A stretch of 64,000 nt of DNA from Oscillospiraceae bacterium (GCA_910575265.1 CAJTEA010000002.1:187503-251502), one strand, 5' to 3'; positions 10,837 through 20,123 are shown, counted from the first letter of the stretch. Numbers and translations: made by a program. Notes: generated by a model not told the origin, from the sequence alone.

Positions 10837-10847
10837 GGGTTTATCCT
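10817..10847 (+). promoter_or_regulatory. MerR-type promoter with 19-bp spacer and imperfect dyad
   Basis: TTGACA (10817-10822) and TATCCT (10842-10847) are 19 bp apart, the over-long spacing typical of MerR-controlled promoters. An imperfect dyad (ATTCCCAC ... GTGAGGGT) fills the spacer. It lies inside the 3' end of the transferase gene and drives the MerR regulator at 10891. Confidence 0.7.
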
Positions 10848-10890
10848 GTGTTCAGGAACCGGTTCCCACAATAAATTCAGGAGGAATGTC

Positions 10891-11679
10891 ATGCTGACCA
10901 TCGGTGATTTTTCCCGGCTGAGCCGGATCACACCCCGGATGCTGCGCCACTACGACGCGCTGGGATTGCTGCGCCCCGAGGAGGTGAGGGACAACGGCTA
11001 CCGCTACTACCGGCAGGAGCAGCTGTCCGACCTGATGCGCATTCAGTGGCTCAAGGGCTACGGCTTTTCCCTGGGAGAGATCGGGGCGCTGCTGGCCCTG
11101 GACAACGCCCAGCTGCTTCTCCGTCTGCGGCAGCGGCGGCTGGCGCTCTATCAGGAGCTGAACCGGCAGCAGGGGCTGATTCACCAGATCGAGGCGGACA
11201 TACTCCGTATGGAGGGAACAAGCATGATTGAAACACCTTATCACGTTGTCCTGATCGAGGACCCGGAGCAGAAGGTATTCTCCATCCGGGATACCATCGG
11301 CGTGGACCAGTTCCACGACTTTTTTGAGCGGCTGTATCAGGAGGCCGGGGCCCGGGGGCTGACCCAGGCGGGACCTATCCAGATGCTCTACCACGACGAG
11401 GAGTTCAACCCCAAACGCTCCGATGTGGAGGCCCAGATGGTGGTGGCCCAGGACGGTCCCGATGTCACAATCAAGCCCGCCTGTACCTGCGCGGCGGTAC
11501 AGCACAGGGGAGCCTACGAAAACCTGCATCAGGCCTATGACGCCCTGTGCGCCTGGCTGGGGGAGCACACCGAGTACCGGATGTGCGGCCCCGCTATGGA
11601 CCGCTACTTTGGCGACCCCGACAACACTCCGGTTGACCAGCTGGAGACCGGGGTGCTCTTCCCGGTAGAAAAGGTATAA
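10891..11679 (+). CDS. MerR-family regulator with GyrI-like effector domain
   Basis: Transcription activator of the BmrR/TipA type. Residues 1-70 are a MerR winged helix (LTIGDFSRLSRITPRMLRHY). A coiled-coil dimer helix runs to about residue 110. Residues 113-262 form a GyrI-like ligand-binding domain with the catalytic-type Glu-rich C-terminus. Start ATG 10891 follows AGGAGGAATGTC. It probably binds its own 19-bp-spacer promoter. No efflux gene is adjacent on the same strand, although two MATE genes lie 1-4 kb downstream. Confidence 0.88.
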   Translation: MLTIGDFSRLSRITPRMLRHYDALGLLRPEEVRDNGYRYYRQEQLSDLMRIQWLKGYGFSLGEIGALLALDNAQLLLRLRQRRLALYQELNRQQGLIHQIEADILRMEGTSMIETPYHVVLIEDPEQKVFSIRDTIGVDQFHDFFERLYQEAGARGLTQAGPIQMLYHDEEFNPKRSDVEAQMVVAQDGPDVTIKPACTCAAVQHRGAYENLHQAYDALCAWLGEHTEYRMCGPAMDRYFGDPDNTPVDQLETGVLFPVEKV

Positions 11680-11682
11680 GTG

Positions 11683-11716
11683 AAGGGACGGCCCCGGAGG
11701 CCGTCCCTTTCTTTTT
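11683..11716 (+). terminator. Terminator after the MerR gene
   Basis: 11-bp stem AAGGGACGGCC / GGCCGTCCCTT with a 5-base loop, followed by TCTTTTT. It precedes the convergent degV stop. Confidence 0.85.
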
Positions 11717-11717
11717 G

Positions 11718-12560
11718 TCAACGCTTCTGGAAAAACGCCACGGCAATCGCTCCGGGACCCACATGGGTGCCGATGGTGCCGCCCACGGTGCCCAGGGGCA
11801 GATGGTCGGCGTGCTCCGTCCAAAGGGCGGCGCTGTCGGCGATGTATTTTTTCAGGAGGCCGTCGTCCAGGCCGGCGTAGCCCAGGCGGTAGGGGCGGGA
11901 AAAGTCCACCCCGGTCTTTTGAATCTCCTGAACCAGCAGGTTGTTGCCATTCTTAGAGCCCCGGGCCTTGCCCAGCACTACCACCTCGCCGTCCTGGACG
12001 GCCACCACCGGCTTGATGGCCAGCAGGCCGCCCACCAGGGCCACCGAGGCGGACACCCGGCCCCCCCGCTTTAAGTACTCCAGCGTGTCCAGCAGGGCCA
12101 CCAGGCGGATGTCCCGCTTCTCCTCCTCCAGCCGTTCGGCGATGGCGGCGGCCTCCAAACCGGCGTCCATCAGCTCCACCGCCCGTTCTACCAGAATCCG
12201 CTCCCCAATGGTGGCGTTGGCGCTGTCCACCACAAAGACTTTCCCAGGAAATTCTTCGGCGGCGATGCAGGCGCTCTGGTAGGTGCCGGACAGCTTGGCG
12301 GACAGGACGATGGCTACCACCGTCTCTCCGGCCTCCGCCGCCTGACGGAAGGCCTCCTCAAACCGAGCGGGGGAAATCTGGCTGGTGGTGGGCAGGTCGT
12401 CCCCCTCGATGAGCTTCTCATAGAACTGGTGGTGGGTCAGGTTTACGCCGTCTTGGTAGGTCTCCGCCCCAAAGGTGATGTCCATGGGCAGAACGGTCAC
12501 CTCAGGCCGGCAGGGCGGCAAGAGATCGCAGGCGGAATCGGTGATGATCCGAATTTTCAT
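11718..12560 (-). CDS. DegV family fatty-acid-binding protein
   Basis: DegV/FakB proteins bind a fatty acid and present it to the FakA kinase for phosphorylation. The 280 residues have the N-terminal IITDSACDLLP motif, the TSQISPARFEEAF region, SAKLSGTYQSA and the LEYLKRGGRVS block of this family. ATG 12560 has GAGGAACGACT upstream. No fakA-like gene is in the window. It has its own promoter inside the end of the upstream MATE gene. Confidence 0.88.
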   Translation of the reverse strand: MKIRIITDSACDLLPPCRPEVTVLPMDITFGAETYQDGVNLTHHQFYEKLIEGDDLPTTSQISPARFEEAFRQAAEAGETVVAIVLSAKLSGTYQSACIAAEEFPGKVFVVDSANATIGERILVERAVELMDAGLEAAAIAERLEEEKRDIRLVALLDTLEYLKRGGRVSASVALVGGLLAIKPVVAVQDGEVVVLGKARGSKNGNNLLVQEIQKTGVDFSRPYRLGYAGLDDGLLKKYIADSAALWTEHADHLPLGTVGGTIGTHVGPGAIAVAFFQKR

Positions 12561-12600
12561 AGTCGTTCCTCATTTCTTATGTTGTCAGCAAGGTTGGTCG

Positions 12601-12629
12601 ATTCTATCACGGCCCGCGCCGGAATACAA
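12601..12629 (-). promoter_or_regulatory. Promoter of degV within the 3' end of the MATE gene
   Basis: Leftward TTGTAT (12624-12629), 17 bp, TAGAAT (12601-12606), directly abutting the MATE stop codon at 12607. Confidence 0.6.
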
Positions 12630-13914
12630 GGGCAAAAATGACGAAGAACGCGGCCAGCGTGTCAGCGGCGGACTGGCAAACCCACACCGCCTCCCGGCCC
12701 AAAAGGGCGGGCAGCGTCAAAATCAGGACGGGCGGCAGAAGCACACTGCGCAGCAGAGCCGCCGCCAGCGCCCGCCCGGTCCGCTGGGTAGCCTGCCAGT
12801 AGGAGATCATCAGAATGTTGAGGCCGGTGAGGAAAAAGCCGCAGAAATAGGGAATCGACTTGCTGGCGGCAAAGGCTGTCAGCTCAGGGTCCCCCGGCGA
12901 AAACAGGCGGTAGAACCACTGAGCGCCCAGGAAAATCAGCGCGCAGCTGACTACCCCGACCCCCATAAAGACTTTGGCGGAGAAACGGCGCGTAGCCAGG
13001 TTTCGCGCCTCTTCCCCGGATGCCATAAAGTGGCTGAACACCGGCTGAAGCCCCTCCGCCATCCCCAGAAACAGGGTAAGGAGGATGAGCATCAGATACC
13101 CCATGAGAAGATAGGCGGCCAGCCCCATCTCCCCATAGCCATGGCGGCGGATGGCCAGATTGTAGAGAAAGGTCACAATCCCGATGGAAAACTCCATGAC
13201 GAAGGAGGGAACGCCGCACACCAGGATGCCTTTTCCCTCCGACAAACGGGGACGGCACGGCTGAAAGTACAGCACCCCCCGCCTCCGCAGAAAGTGGGGC
13301 AGGAGAATCAGCACACTGAACACCGGGCCCAGAGCGGTAGCCATCGCCGCGCCCCGGATTCCCATGCTCAGGGGATACATAAACACATAATCCAGCGCGA
13401 TGTTGGACGCCGCGCCCGCGATCATAGCCGTCATAGCCAGCCGAGGCCGGCCGTCGTTGCGGATCATCCCTCCCAACAGAAAGCTGAACAGCTGAAAGGG
13501 GGCGAAGGTGACAATATACCACAGATAGTCCATGGCCTGGGGCAGCACCTCGGGCGTCGCTCCCAGCAGCCGTGCCAACGGTTCCAGGAAGCAATTCCCC
13601 ATCAGAGCCACCGCCAGCCCCGCCGCTCCCATCATCCAGGCGGCGGTGTTGAACAGCCGCCTGGCCTGGTCCTCCTCTCCGCTCCCCAGCCGGGCGGCGA
13701 TGAGCACTCCCGCCCCGGCGGCCACCGCGATGGCTACTGAGATCAAAATCTCAATCAGCGGCACCGCCACCGCCGCCGCCGCCATGGCCTCCCGGCCCAG
13801 GCGGTGGCCGATGAACACGCCGTCCACTATGGTATAGACCGAGTTGAACAGCAGGCCGATCATCTGCGGAATGGCAAAGCGGACGAATACGGCTCCGGGC
13901 TTGCCCTCAAACAT
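12607..13914 (-). CDS. MATE family multidrug efflux transporter (first copy)
   Basis: Na+- or H+-coupled exporter. The 435-residue protein has twelve hydrophobic segments in two MatE repeats. FAIPQMIGLLFNSVYTIVDG opens the first, and the second begins near residue 225. MepA-like. ATG 13914 is chosen because GGAGGGG lies six bases upstream. The TTG at 13929 overlaps that site. A ~100-nt structured leader with an intrinsic terminator precedes it (13928-14026), and an almost identically organised leader precedes the neighbouring MATE gene. Confidence 0.9.
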   Translation of the reverse strand: MFEGKPGAVFVRFAIPQMIGLLFNSVYTIVDGVFIGHRLGREAMAAAAVAVPLIEILISVAIAVAAGAGVLIAARLGSGEEDQARRLFNTAAWMMGAAGLAVALMGNCFLEPLARLLGATPEVLPQAMDYLWYIVTFAPFQLFSFLLGGMIRNDGRPRLAMTAMIAGAASNIALDYVFMYPLSMGIRGAAMATALGPVFSVLILLPHFLRRRGVLYFQPCRPRLSEGKGILVCGVPSFVMEFSIGIVTFLYNLAIRRHGYGEMGLAAYLLMGYLMLILLTLFLGMAEGLQPVFSHFMASGEEARNLATRRFSAKVFMGVGVVSCALIFLGAQWFYRLFSPGDPELTAFAASKSIPYFCGFFLTGLNILMISYWQATQRTGRALAAALLRSVLLPPVLILTLPALLGREAVWVCQSAADTLAAFFVIFALVFRRGP

Positions 13915-13927
13915 AGCGAACCCCTCC

Positions 13928-14026
13928 AAGCAAAAAATAAAACGCCCCCGACCGCTCCTTCTACGGCCTATAGAGCGGCAAAGACGTTAACCAGGTTACC
14001 CGGCGGTAACGATTCAATTTTTCATT
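13928..14026 (-). promoter_or_regulatory. Structured 5' leader with transcription terminator (candidate riboswitch/attenuator)
   Basis: Read leftward, the RNA begins with a short hairpin (GUUACC / GGUAAC, 13995-14010). It then forms a long stem in which 13973-13988 pairs with 13941-13957 (10 bp, one bulge, 6 bp), directly followed by UUUUAUUUUUU (13932-13942) and the ribosome site. It shares a 12-nt 5' block and a 15-nt 3' block with the leader of the second MATE gene. The guanidine-IV (mepA) riboswitch class regulates MATE genes of this kind by antitermination. Assignment to that class is inference. Confidence 0.65.
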
Positions 14027-14055
14027 ACTATAGCAGGGATTGGTTAAAAAGTCAA
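14027..14055 (-). promoter_or_regulatory. Sigma-A promoter of first MATE gene
   Basis: Leftward TTGACT (14050-14055), 17 bp, TATAGT (14027-14032). Confidence 0.8.
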
Positions 14056-14066
14056 CCGGATTTTGG

Positions 14067-14100
14067 AAAAACGGGACGCCCGCAAAGGGCATCCCGTTTT
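14067..14100 (-). terminator. Terminator after second MATE gene
   Basis: Stem AAAACGGGATGCCC / GGGCGTCCCGTTTTT with one mismatch and a 5-base loop, T-rich on the minus strand, just downstream of the stop at 14108. Confidence 0.8.
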
Positions 14101-14107
14101 GACTCTC

Positions 14108-15439
14108 TCACCGTTCGCTCCGGACGCTCCGCTTCCAGCCCAGCCGGAGGAGGCACAGCCCCAGCAGGACCGCCCAGGAGAACATCTCAGCGTAAGCGAT
14201 GGTCGTCCTCCCGGTCCATCTCACAAAGGCATAGGAGAACAGAATCCGCGTCATCAGCGACAGAATGCTGGCCAAGCCGGAGAACACCATATCCCCCGTC
14301 CCCTCCAGATAACCCTTCACCGTCATAGCCAGCCCGTAAACAAGATAGCATGTTGACACGGTACGGAAAAACTCCTTCCCAATCGCCACCGATTCCGGCG
14401 TCAGACCAAATATGGCAATCACATACTCGCCCGCGAAAAAAATTAGGACGGACAGACACAGCGATATCACAGCGACCATATACGAGCCGGTTTTCAGCAC
14501 CCTTTTCGCCCGTTCCAGGTTGCCCGCCCCAATGTTCTGCGCGGTCACGGTGGCCACGCCGGAGCTGAAATTGATGATGGGAAGCAGCAGGACAGAGTCC
14601 ACCCGGTAGGCTGTGGTGACGGCGGCCACCGTCTGATCTCCAAACCCGTTCATAAAACGCTGGAGGAGGATGCTTCCCGCGGAGCTCACCCCGGACTGGA
14701 TCGCCGGCGGAAGGCCGAACCGGCTCCCTTCGGCCGTTTCCTCCCGCCCAGCCCGGGTTTCCCGGAGGCGGAAGCGCAGAGTCGGATACTTTTTTACAGT
14801 GTAGAGCAGGATAAAAACCGTCATGGCCCCCTGTGAGATAGCTGTCGCCGCCGCCGCGCCCGCCGCGCCGTACCGCAGCCCCGCCACAAGCACAATGTCC
14901 AGCCCAGCGTTCATGACCGAACACACCAGGACGGACAGAAAAGGAGCCCGACTGTCCCCCAGCCCCCGCAATATGGCGGAGTATGTATTGTAGACCGCCA
15001 GAAACGGTACTCCCACCAGGATCAGCCGCAGATAGCCGGCGGAGATGTCAAGCATATTTTCGGGGGTATCCAGCAGCTTCAGAATGGGCCGGGTAAAGAT
15101 GATCCCCAGCACCGCGATCACCAGAAATACGCCCCCCAGCAGCAGGACAAAGGTGAACAGCAGCTTGTTCAGCTTTTTCTCCTCGCCCATCCCGCACCGC
15201 TGGGCCGCCAAAACGGACAGTCCGGAGGTGAAGCCGGTAATCACCAGCACGAACAGGTTGTAAAGCGCCGTGGTCGCCCCAATTCCACCCAGGGCAAGCT
15301 CTCCCTCCACATTCCCCACGATGAAGGCGTCCACCCAGTTGAAGATCTGCTGAAGCATCCCGCTGAGCACCAGCGGCACCGTAAACAAAACCAGCGCCCG
15401 GGCAATGCTTCCCCGTGTCATGTCACGTCCCATTTTCAT
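14108..15439 (-). CDS. MATE family multidrug efflux transporter (second copy)
   Basis: 443 residues with twelve predicted membrane segments. It opens MGRDMTRGSIARALVLFTVP with a MatE first-repeat signature (LQQIFNWVDAFIVGN). It differs clearly in sequence from the neighbouring MATE protein, so this is not a recent duplication of the coding region. ATG 15439 is eight bases after GGAGG. The next in-frame ATG is at 15433. It has its own promoter and structured leader. Confidence 0.9.
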   Translation of the reverse strand: MKMGRDMTRGSIARALVLFTVPLVLSGMLQQIFNWVDAFIVGNVEGELALGGIGATTALYNLFVLVITGFTSGLSVLAAQRCGMGEEKKLNKLLFTFVLLLGGVFLVIAVLGIIFTRPILKLLDTPENMLDISAGYLRLILVGVPFLAVYNTYSAILRGLGDSRAPFLSVLVCSVMNAGLDIVLVAGLRYGAAGAAAATAISQGAMTVFILLYTVKKYPTLRFRLRETRAGREETAEGSRFGLPPAIQSGVSSAGSILLQRFMNGFGDQTVAAVTTAYRVDSVLLLPIINFSSGVATVTAQNIGAGNLERAKRVLKTGSYMVAVISLCLSVLIFFAGEYVIAIFGLTPESVAIGKEFFRTVSTCYLVYGLAMTVKGYLEGTGDMVFSGLASILSLMTRILFSYAFVRWTGRTTIAYAEMFSWAVLLGLCLLRLGWKRSVRSER

Positions 15440-15454
15440 CCTCTCTACCTCCAA

Positions 15455-15565
15455 AAGCAAAAAATAAAAAGGCGCTCTGTTAAGCTACCTTTCTTACCAC
15501 CAGACTCGTCGGGCAAAAGGGCTAACTTACGAACTCCTCATTGACGCACGATTCAATTTAAGCCT
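15455..15565 (-). promoter_or_regulatory. Structured 5' leader of second MATE gene (candidate riboswitch/attenuator)
   Basis: Read leftward, bases from 15537 inward pair with bases from 15471 inward in a long, slightly bulged stem (GGAGUUC / GAGCGCC outer arm, UAAGUUAG / UAGCUUA and CCUUU / AAAGG inner arms). It is followed at once by UUUUUAUUUUUU and then the ribosome site. Blocks ACGATTCAATTT (15548-15559) and AAGCAAAAAATAAAA (15455-15469) are shared with the leader at 13928-14026. Confidence 0.65.
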
Positions 15566-15594
15566 ATTATAGCAAAGCGACACGGTCAAGTCAA
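15566..15594 (-). promoter_or_regulatory. Sigma-A promoter of second MATE gene
   Basis: Leftward TTGACT (15589-15594), 17 bp, TATAAT (15566-15571). Confidence 0.85.
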
Positions 15595-15614
15595 TCTGCA
15601 ACATCGTTTTTCTC

Positions 15615-15646
15615 AAAAGGAAGCCCGGACATTCGTCCGGGCTTCC
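15615..15646 (-). terminator. Terminator of groESL
   Basis: Perfect 12-bp stem GGAAGCCCGGAC / GTCCGGGCTTCC with a 4-base loop and TTTT on the minus strand, ten bases after the groL stop. Confidence 0.85.
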
Positions 15647-15655
15647 TGCGCTTTT

Positions 15656-17287
<1,632 letters not shown>

Positions 17288-17316
17288 TTACCTCCAATAT
17301 AATTCAGATAAATTGT

Positions 17317-17601
17317 TTACTCTACGATGGCCAGAATGTCGTTCTGACGGACGATGGTGACTTCCTCACCGTCCAGCTTGACCTGGGTGCCGGAATACTT
17401 GCTGGTGATGACCTTGTCGCCCACCTTCACGGTCATGACGACCTCCTTGCCATCCACCATGCCGCCGGGGCCGACAGCAATCACTTCGGCCACCTCGGGC
17501 TTCTCCTTTGCGGCGCCGGTGAGGATGATGCCGCCCTTGGTGGTCTCCTCAGCCTCCACCAGTTTTACAATGACACGGTCAGCCAGGGGTTTGAGTTTCA
17601 T
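17317..17601 (-). CDS. groS: Co-chaperonin GroES (Hsp10)
   Basis: Heptameric lid of GroEL. The 94 residues start MKLKPLADRVIVKLVEAEE. The mobile-loop region EETTKGGIILTGAAKEKP contacts GroEL, and YSGTQVKLDGEE closes the protein. Usual length. ATG 17601 is preceded by AAGGAGGAACC. First gene of the CIRCE-controlled operon. Confidence 0.98.
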   Translation of the reverse strand: MKLKPLADRVIVKLVEAEETTKGGIILTGAAKEKPEVAEVIAVGPGGMVDGKEVVMTVKVGDKVITSKYSGTQVKLDGEEVTIVRQNDILAIVE

Positions 17602-17652
17602 AACAGGTTCCTCCTTATATGATAGAATTTTTTAGGATTAACAGGTTCGGAT

Positions 17653-17679
17653 TTAGCACTTAAAACTTTCGAGTGCTAA
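17653..17679 (-). promoter_or_regulatory. CIRCE operator (HrcA site)
   Basis: TTAGCACTT-N9-GAGTGCTAA, one mismatch from the consensus TTAGCACTC-N9-GAGTGCTAA. It lies between the groES promoter and its ribosome site, so HrcA binding would block groESL transcription except under heat shock. Confidence 0.95.
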
Positions 17680-17690
17680 GTTCATCTAAG

Positions 17691-17719
17691 ATAATAACCG
17701 CTTCTGGCAAAAAAATCAA
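17691..17719 (-). promoter_or_regulatory. Sigma-A promoter of groESL
   Basis: Leftward TTGATT (17714-17719), 17 bp, TATTAT (17691-17696), directly upstream of CIRCE. Confidence 0.8.
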
Positions 17720-17750
17720 CCCCTAATTTTAAAAAATTCGGGGTTGATTT
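17713..17750. repeat. Inverted repeat overlapping the groESL -35 region
   Basis: Perfect 11-bp arms AAATCAACCCC (17713-17723) and GGGGTTGATTT (17740-17750), T-rich on the minus strand like an intrinsic terminator. The -35 box sits inside one arm. It may insulate groESL from read-through. No gene upstream needs it today except the XRE relic region. Confidence 0.6.
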
Positions 17751-17786
17751 GGAAGGATTTACATTTCGTTCACAAACAAGCCCTTC

Positions 17787-17795
17787 GAGTGCTAA
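17787..17795. promoter_or_regulatory. Isolated CIRCE half-site
   Basis: GAGTGCTAA preceded by TTC, the same context as the right arm of the CIRCE 116 bp away. No partner arm lies nine bases upstream, so it is a duplicated half-site of doubtful function. Confidence 0.45.
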
Positions 17796-17858
17796 AAGTT
17801 CTCCTTTGTACCGCCCGCCAAAATGCGCGATCAGAAATAACCGCCTCCAGCCGCTTTG

Positions 17859-18020
17859 TCAAGCCGTCCCGTCCGGGGCGGTTTTGTTCATTTCCCAGCA
17901 GTCCGTCCGGCCCAGAAGGTAATCTGTGCTGACATCGAAATAGTCCGCCAGGAATATCAGGCGGAGCAACAGGCGCTGGGGGACCAGTTGGGGTATGAGG
18001 CGCTCAAGCGCTTTGACGCG
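17859..18020 (-). pseudogene. Remnant of an XRE-family helix-turn-helix regulator
   Basis: One minus-strand frame ending at the TGA at 17859-17861 reads LADYFDVSTDYLLGRTD, the hallmark C-terminal half of many Clostridia Xre-type repressor domains. Upstream of this the frame gives LKALERLIPQLVPQRLLLRLIF, which no longer resembles the DNA-recognition helices. No start codon, ribosome site or N-terminal helix is visible. This fills most of the ~480 bp without an intact gene between groS and the lipid-kinase gene. The rest of that gap shows only the CIRCE, promoter and inverted repeat. Confidence 0.55.
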
Positions 18021-18081
18021 GCCCAGTCCCCTACATCGTCCGGCTGGTCCACGCCTATTATCTCTTTGGCCTGGGGCCGCG

Positions 18082-19011
18082 TCATGAGGTTTTATCGGCG
18101 CTGACAGGCTGATATCCGGCCCCGGCGGGGTAGAAGAAATTCACTTTTTTCTCCGACATCCGGACAGTAAACGCCGTATCCCTCATCACCTCGCCGTCCA
18201 CCACCACCGTGATGGGCTCCTGGGCGGAGAAGGTCACCAACTGCCCATGATACTCGAAAATCAACTCTGGATACCTCTTGTACTGCCCCTTGGCATACTT
18301 CCCCACCAGCCGCAGGAAGGTGGGCAGACTGACCTGCCTCACCAGCAGCATGTCCAGCACGCCGTCGTCCGGCATGGCCTCCCCCACCGGCATAAAGCCC
18401 CCGCCGTAGTGCCGCCCATTGCACACGCACAGCAGAGAGGCGGGCTTGTCCGTCCAGTGAAGGTCCCCCATTTGTACCGTCATCGGCCGGGCAATTCCCT
18501 TGAACAGGATGTGTTCCAGCATGGACATGATGTACGCCCCGATCCCGGAAACAAACCGCCAGTCCTTATACCGGTGGACATCGGCGGCGATCCGGGCGTC
18601 CACCCCAGCGCACACCACGTCAATACCCAGATGGCCGTTGCAGTCGATCAGGTCGAAGGGGACCTCCGGCCCAGCGGCCAAGCCCTCCAGATCATAGAAC
18701 AGCGTCCGGTACTCCGGCCCGAAAATTTTCAGGAAGTCGTTTCCCGTCCCCTTGGGGACGTTGGTAATGGCGACGTGGGCCTGTCCCGCCGCGCCGTTGA
18801 CCACCTCGTTCAGGGTGCCGTCGCCGCCGCAGGCGTAGATCCGCACCGGCTCCCCCGGTCTGGCCGCCTCCTCGGTAAAGCGGCGGGCATCCCCCTCCAC
18901 TTTGGTGTAAACCACCTCATGGGGGACGGACAGCTTGTCCAGCAGCGCTTCCAGCTGCCGTGTGGTCCCTTTTTTCCCGGCCGCTGGGTTGATGATAAAC
19001 AGATGCCTCAT
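18082..19011 (-). CDS. Diacylglycerol/lipid kinase family protein (YegS/DgkB-like)
   Basis: ATP-dependent kinase of diacylglycerol or a related lipid, recycling it to phosphatidate. The 309 residues contain the family motifs IINPAAGKK (residue 6 on), YACGGDGTLNEVVNG (ATP-binding GGDGT) and NVPKGTGNDFLKIFG, then a beta-rich C-terminal domain. ATG 19011 overlaps the stop of the upstream methyltransferase gene (ATGA), so translation is coupled. Last gene of the long Nudix-wal-murI run. Confidence 0.9.
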   Translation of the reverse strand: MRHLFIINPAAGKKGTTRQLEALLDKLSVPHEVVYTKVEGDARRFTEEAARPGEPVRIYACGGDGTLNEVVNGAAGQAHVAITNVPKGTGNDFLKIFGPEYRTLFYDLEGLAAGPEVPFDLIDCNGHLGIDVVCAGVDARIAADVHRYKDWRFVSGIGAYIMSMLEHILFKGIARPMTVQMGDLHWTDKPASLLCVCNGRHYGGGFMPVGEAMPDDGVLDMLLVRQVSLPTFLRLVGKYAKGQYKRYPELIFEYHGQLVTFSAQEPITVVVDGEVMRDTAFTVRMSEKKVNFFYPAGAGYQPVSADKTS

Positions 19012-20123
19012 AGGTACATAAACAGGTCACATTTGAGCATACCGTTGTACAGCTTGCGCTTTTTGTCCGCTTTTTTGCCAAAAGCGCGCTCAAACTCGGT
19101 GTGAGAGGACAGCAAATAGAGCTTCCAGCCCTCCGGAAGCTTGTCCCATGCCTTTCCGAAGGCCCGGTACAGCTCCTCCGCCTCCTTCCGCTCCATCACC
19201 CGCTCGCCGTAGGGCGGATTGGTCACCACCCGGCCATAGAGCCCGCCCCAGTGGAAGCGGGTGGCGTCGTCCACGTCGAAGCGGACAATGTCCTCCACCT
19301 CGGCCAGCTGGGCGTTATGTCGGGCCAGGGCCACCGCCTCCGGGTCGATGTCGCCGCCCCAGATCTCGTAATCGCCTTCAAATTCCCGGTCCATGGCCTC
19401 CTCAGCGGCGTCCATCCACAGCTTTTTGTCCAGCCAGCTCCACCTTTGCGCGGAGAAGGAGCGATTCAGGCCGGGGGCCCGGTTTTTGGCGATGAGGGCG
19501 GCCTCAATGGGGATGGTCCCCGAGCCGCAGAAGGGGTCGCACAGGGGATCCCGGCCCCTGTACCGGGAAAGCAGCACCAGCCCGGCGGCCAGCGTCTCCC
19601 GCAGAGGAGCGGCCACCCCCTGGGCCCGGTAGCCCCGCTTGTGGAGGCCGGGACCGGAGGTGTCCAGAAACAGCGCCGCCTCGTCGTTCAGAATGGAAAA
19701 CTGCACCTGATACAGCGCCCCGGTCTCGGGGAGGGTATTCAGGCCATACTCGCCGCCCAGCCGGGCGGCAATCGCTTTTTTCACGATGGACTGACAGGCG
19801 GGCACCGAGTGAAGGGCGGAGTTAAGACAGTGGCCTTTCACCGGGAACTGGCCGGTCTTGGGGATCCACCGCTCCCAGGGCAGGGCCTTCGTCCCCTCAA
19901 ACAGGGCGTTGAAATCCCGGGCCGGGAAGGTCCCGGCCACCAGCAGCACCCGCTCCCCGGTGCGGATATTCAGGTTGAGCCGGGGCAGGTCTTTCTCCTC
20001 CCCGGCACACAGCACCCGGCCGTTTTCCGCCCGGACCTGGGGCAGGTCCAGCCGGCGCAGCTCATCGGCGCAGATACCCTCCAGCCCAAACAGGGTGGGG
20101 ATGGCAAATTGAAGCTCTGACAT
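19008..20123 (-). CDS. THUMP-domain class I SAM-dependent RNA methyltransferase (RlmL/YpsC-like)
   Basis: Probable 23S rRNA guanine-N2 methyltransferase. The N-terminus is a ferredoxin-like plus THUMP region (residues 1-155). The C-terminal Rossmann methyltransferase has DPFCGSGTIPIEAA (SAM loop) and the catalytic NPPYGER motif near residue 295. 371 residues match Firmicutes YpsC. ATG 20123 is preferred: GAGGA lies about seven bases upstream, while ATG 20129 is too close to it. Overlaps the lipid-kinase gene and follows murI by 9 bp. Confidence 0.92.
   Translation of the reverse strand: MSELQFAIPTLFGLEGICADELRRLDLPQVRAENGRVLCAGEEKDLPRLNLNIRTGERVLLVAGTFPARDFNALFEGTKALPWERWIPKTGQFPVKGHCLNSALHSVPACQSIVKKAIAARLGGEYGLNTLPETGALYQVQFSILNDEAALFLDTSGPGLHKRGYRAQGVAAPLRETLAAGLVLLSRYRGRDPLCDPFCGSGTIPIEAALIAKNRAPGLNRSFSAQRWSWLDKKLWMDAAEEAMDREFEGDYEIWGGDIDPEAVALARHNAQLAEVEDIVRFDVDDATRFHWGGLYGRVVTNPPYGERVMERKEAEELYRAFGKAWDKLPEGWKLYLLSSHTEFERAFGKKADKKRKLYNGMLKCDLFMYL

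Noticed and set aside
12607-15439. Recent tandem duplication of a MATE gene
   Set aside because: The two proteins differ along their whole length; only short leader blocks are identical.
17744-18104. Two small + strand frames (62 and 82 codons) beyond the groES promoter
   Set aside because: No ribosome site or family match; the region is better explained by an XRE fragment on the minus strand.
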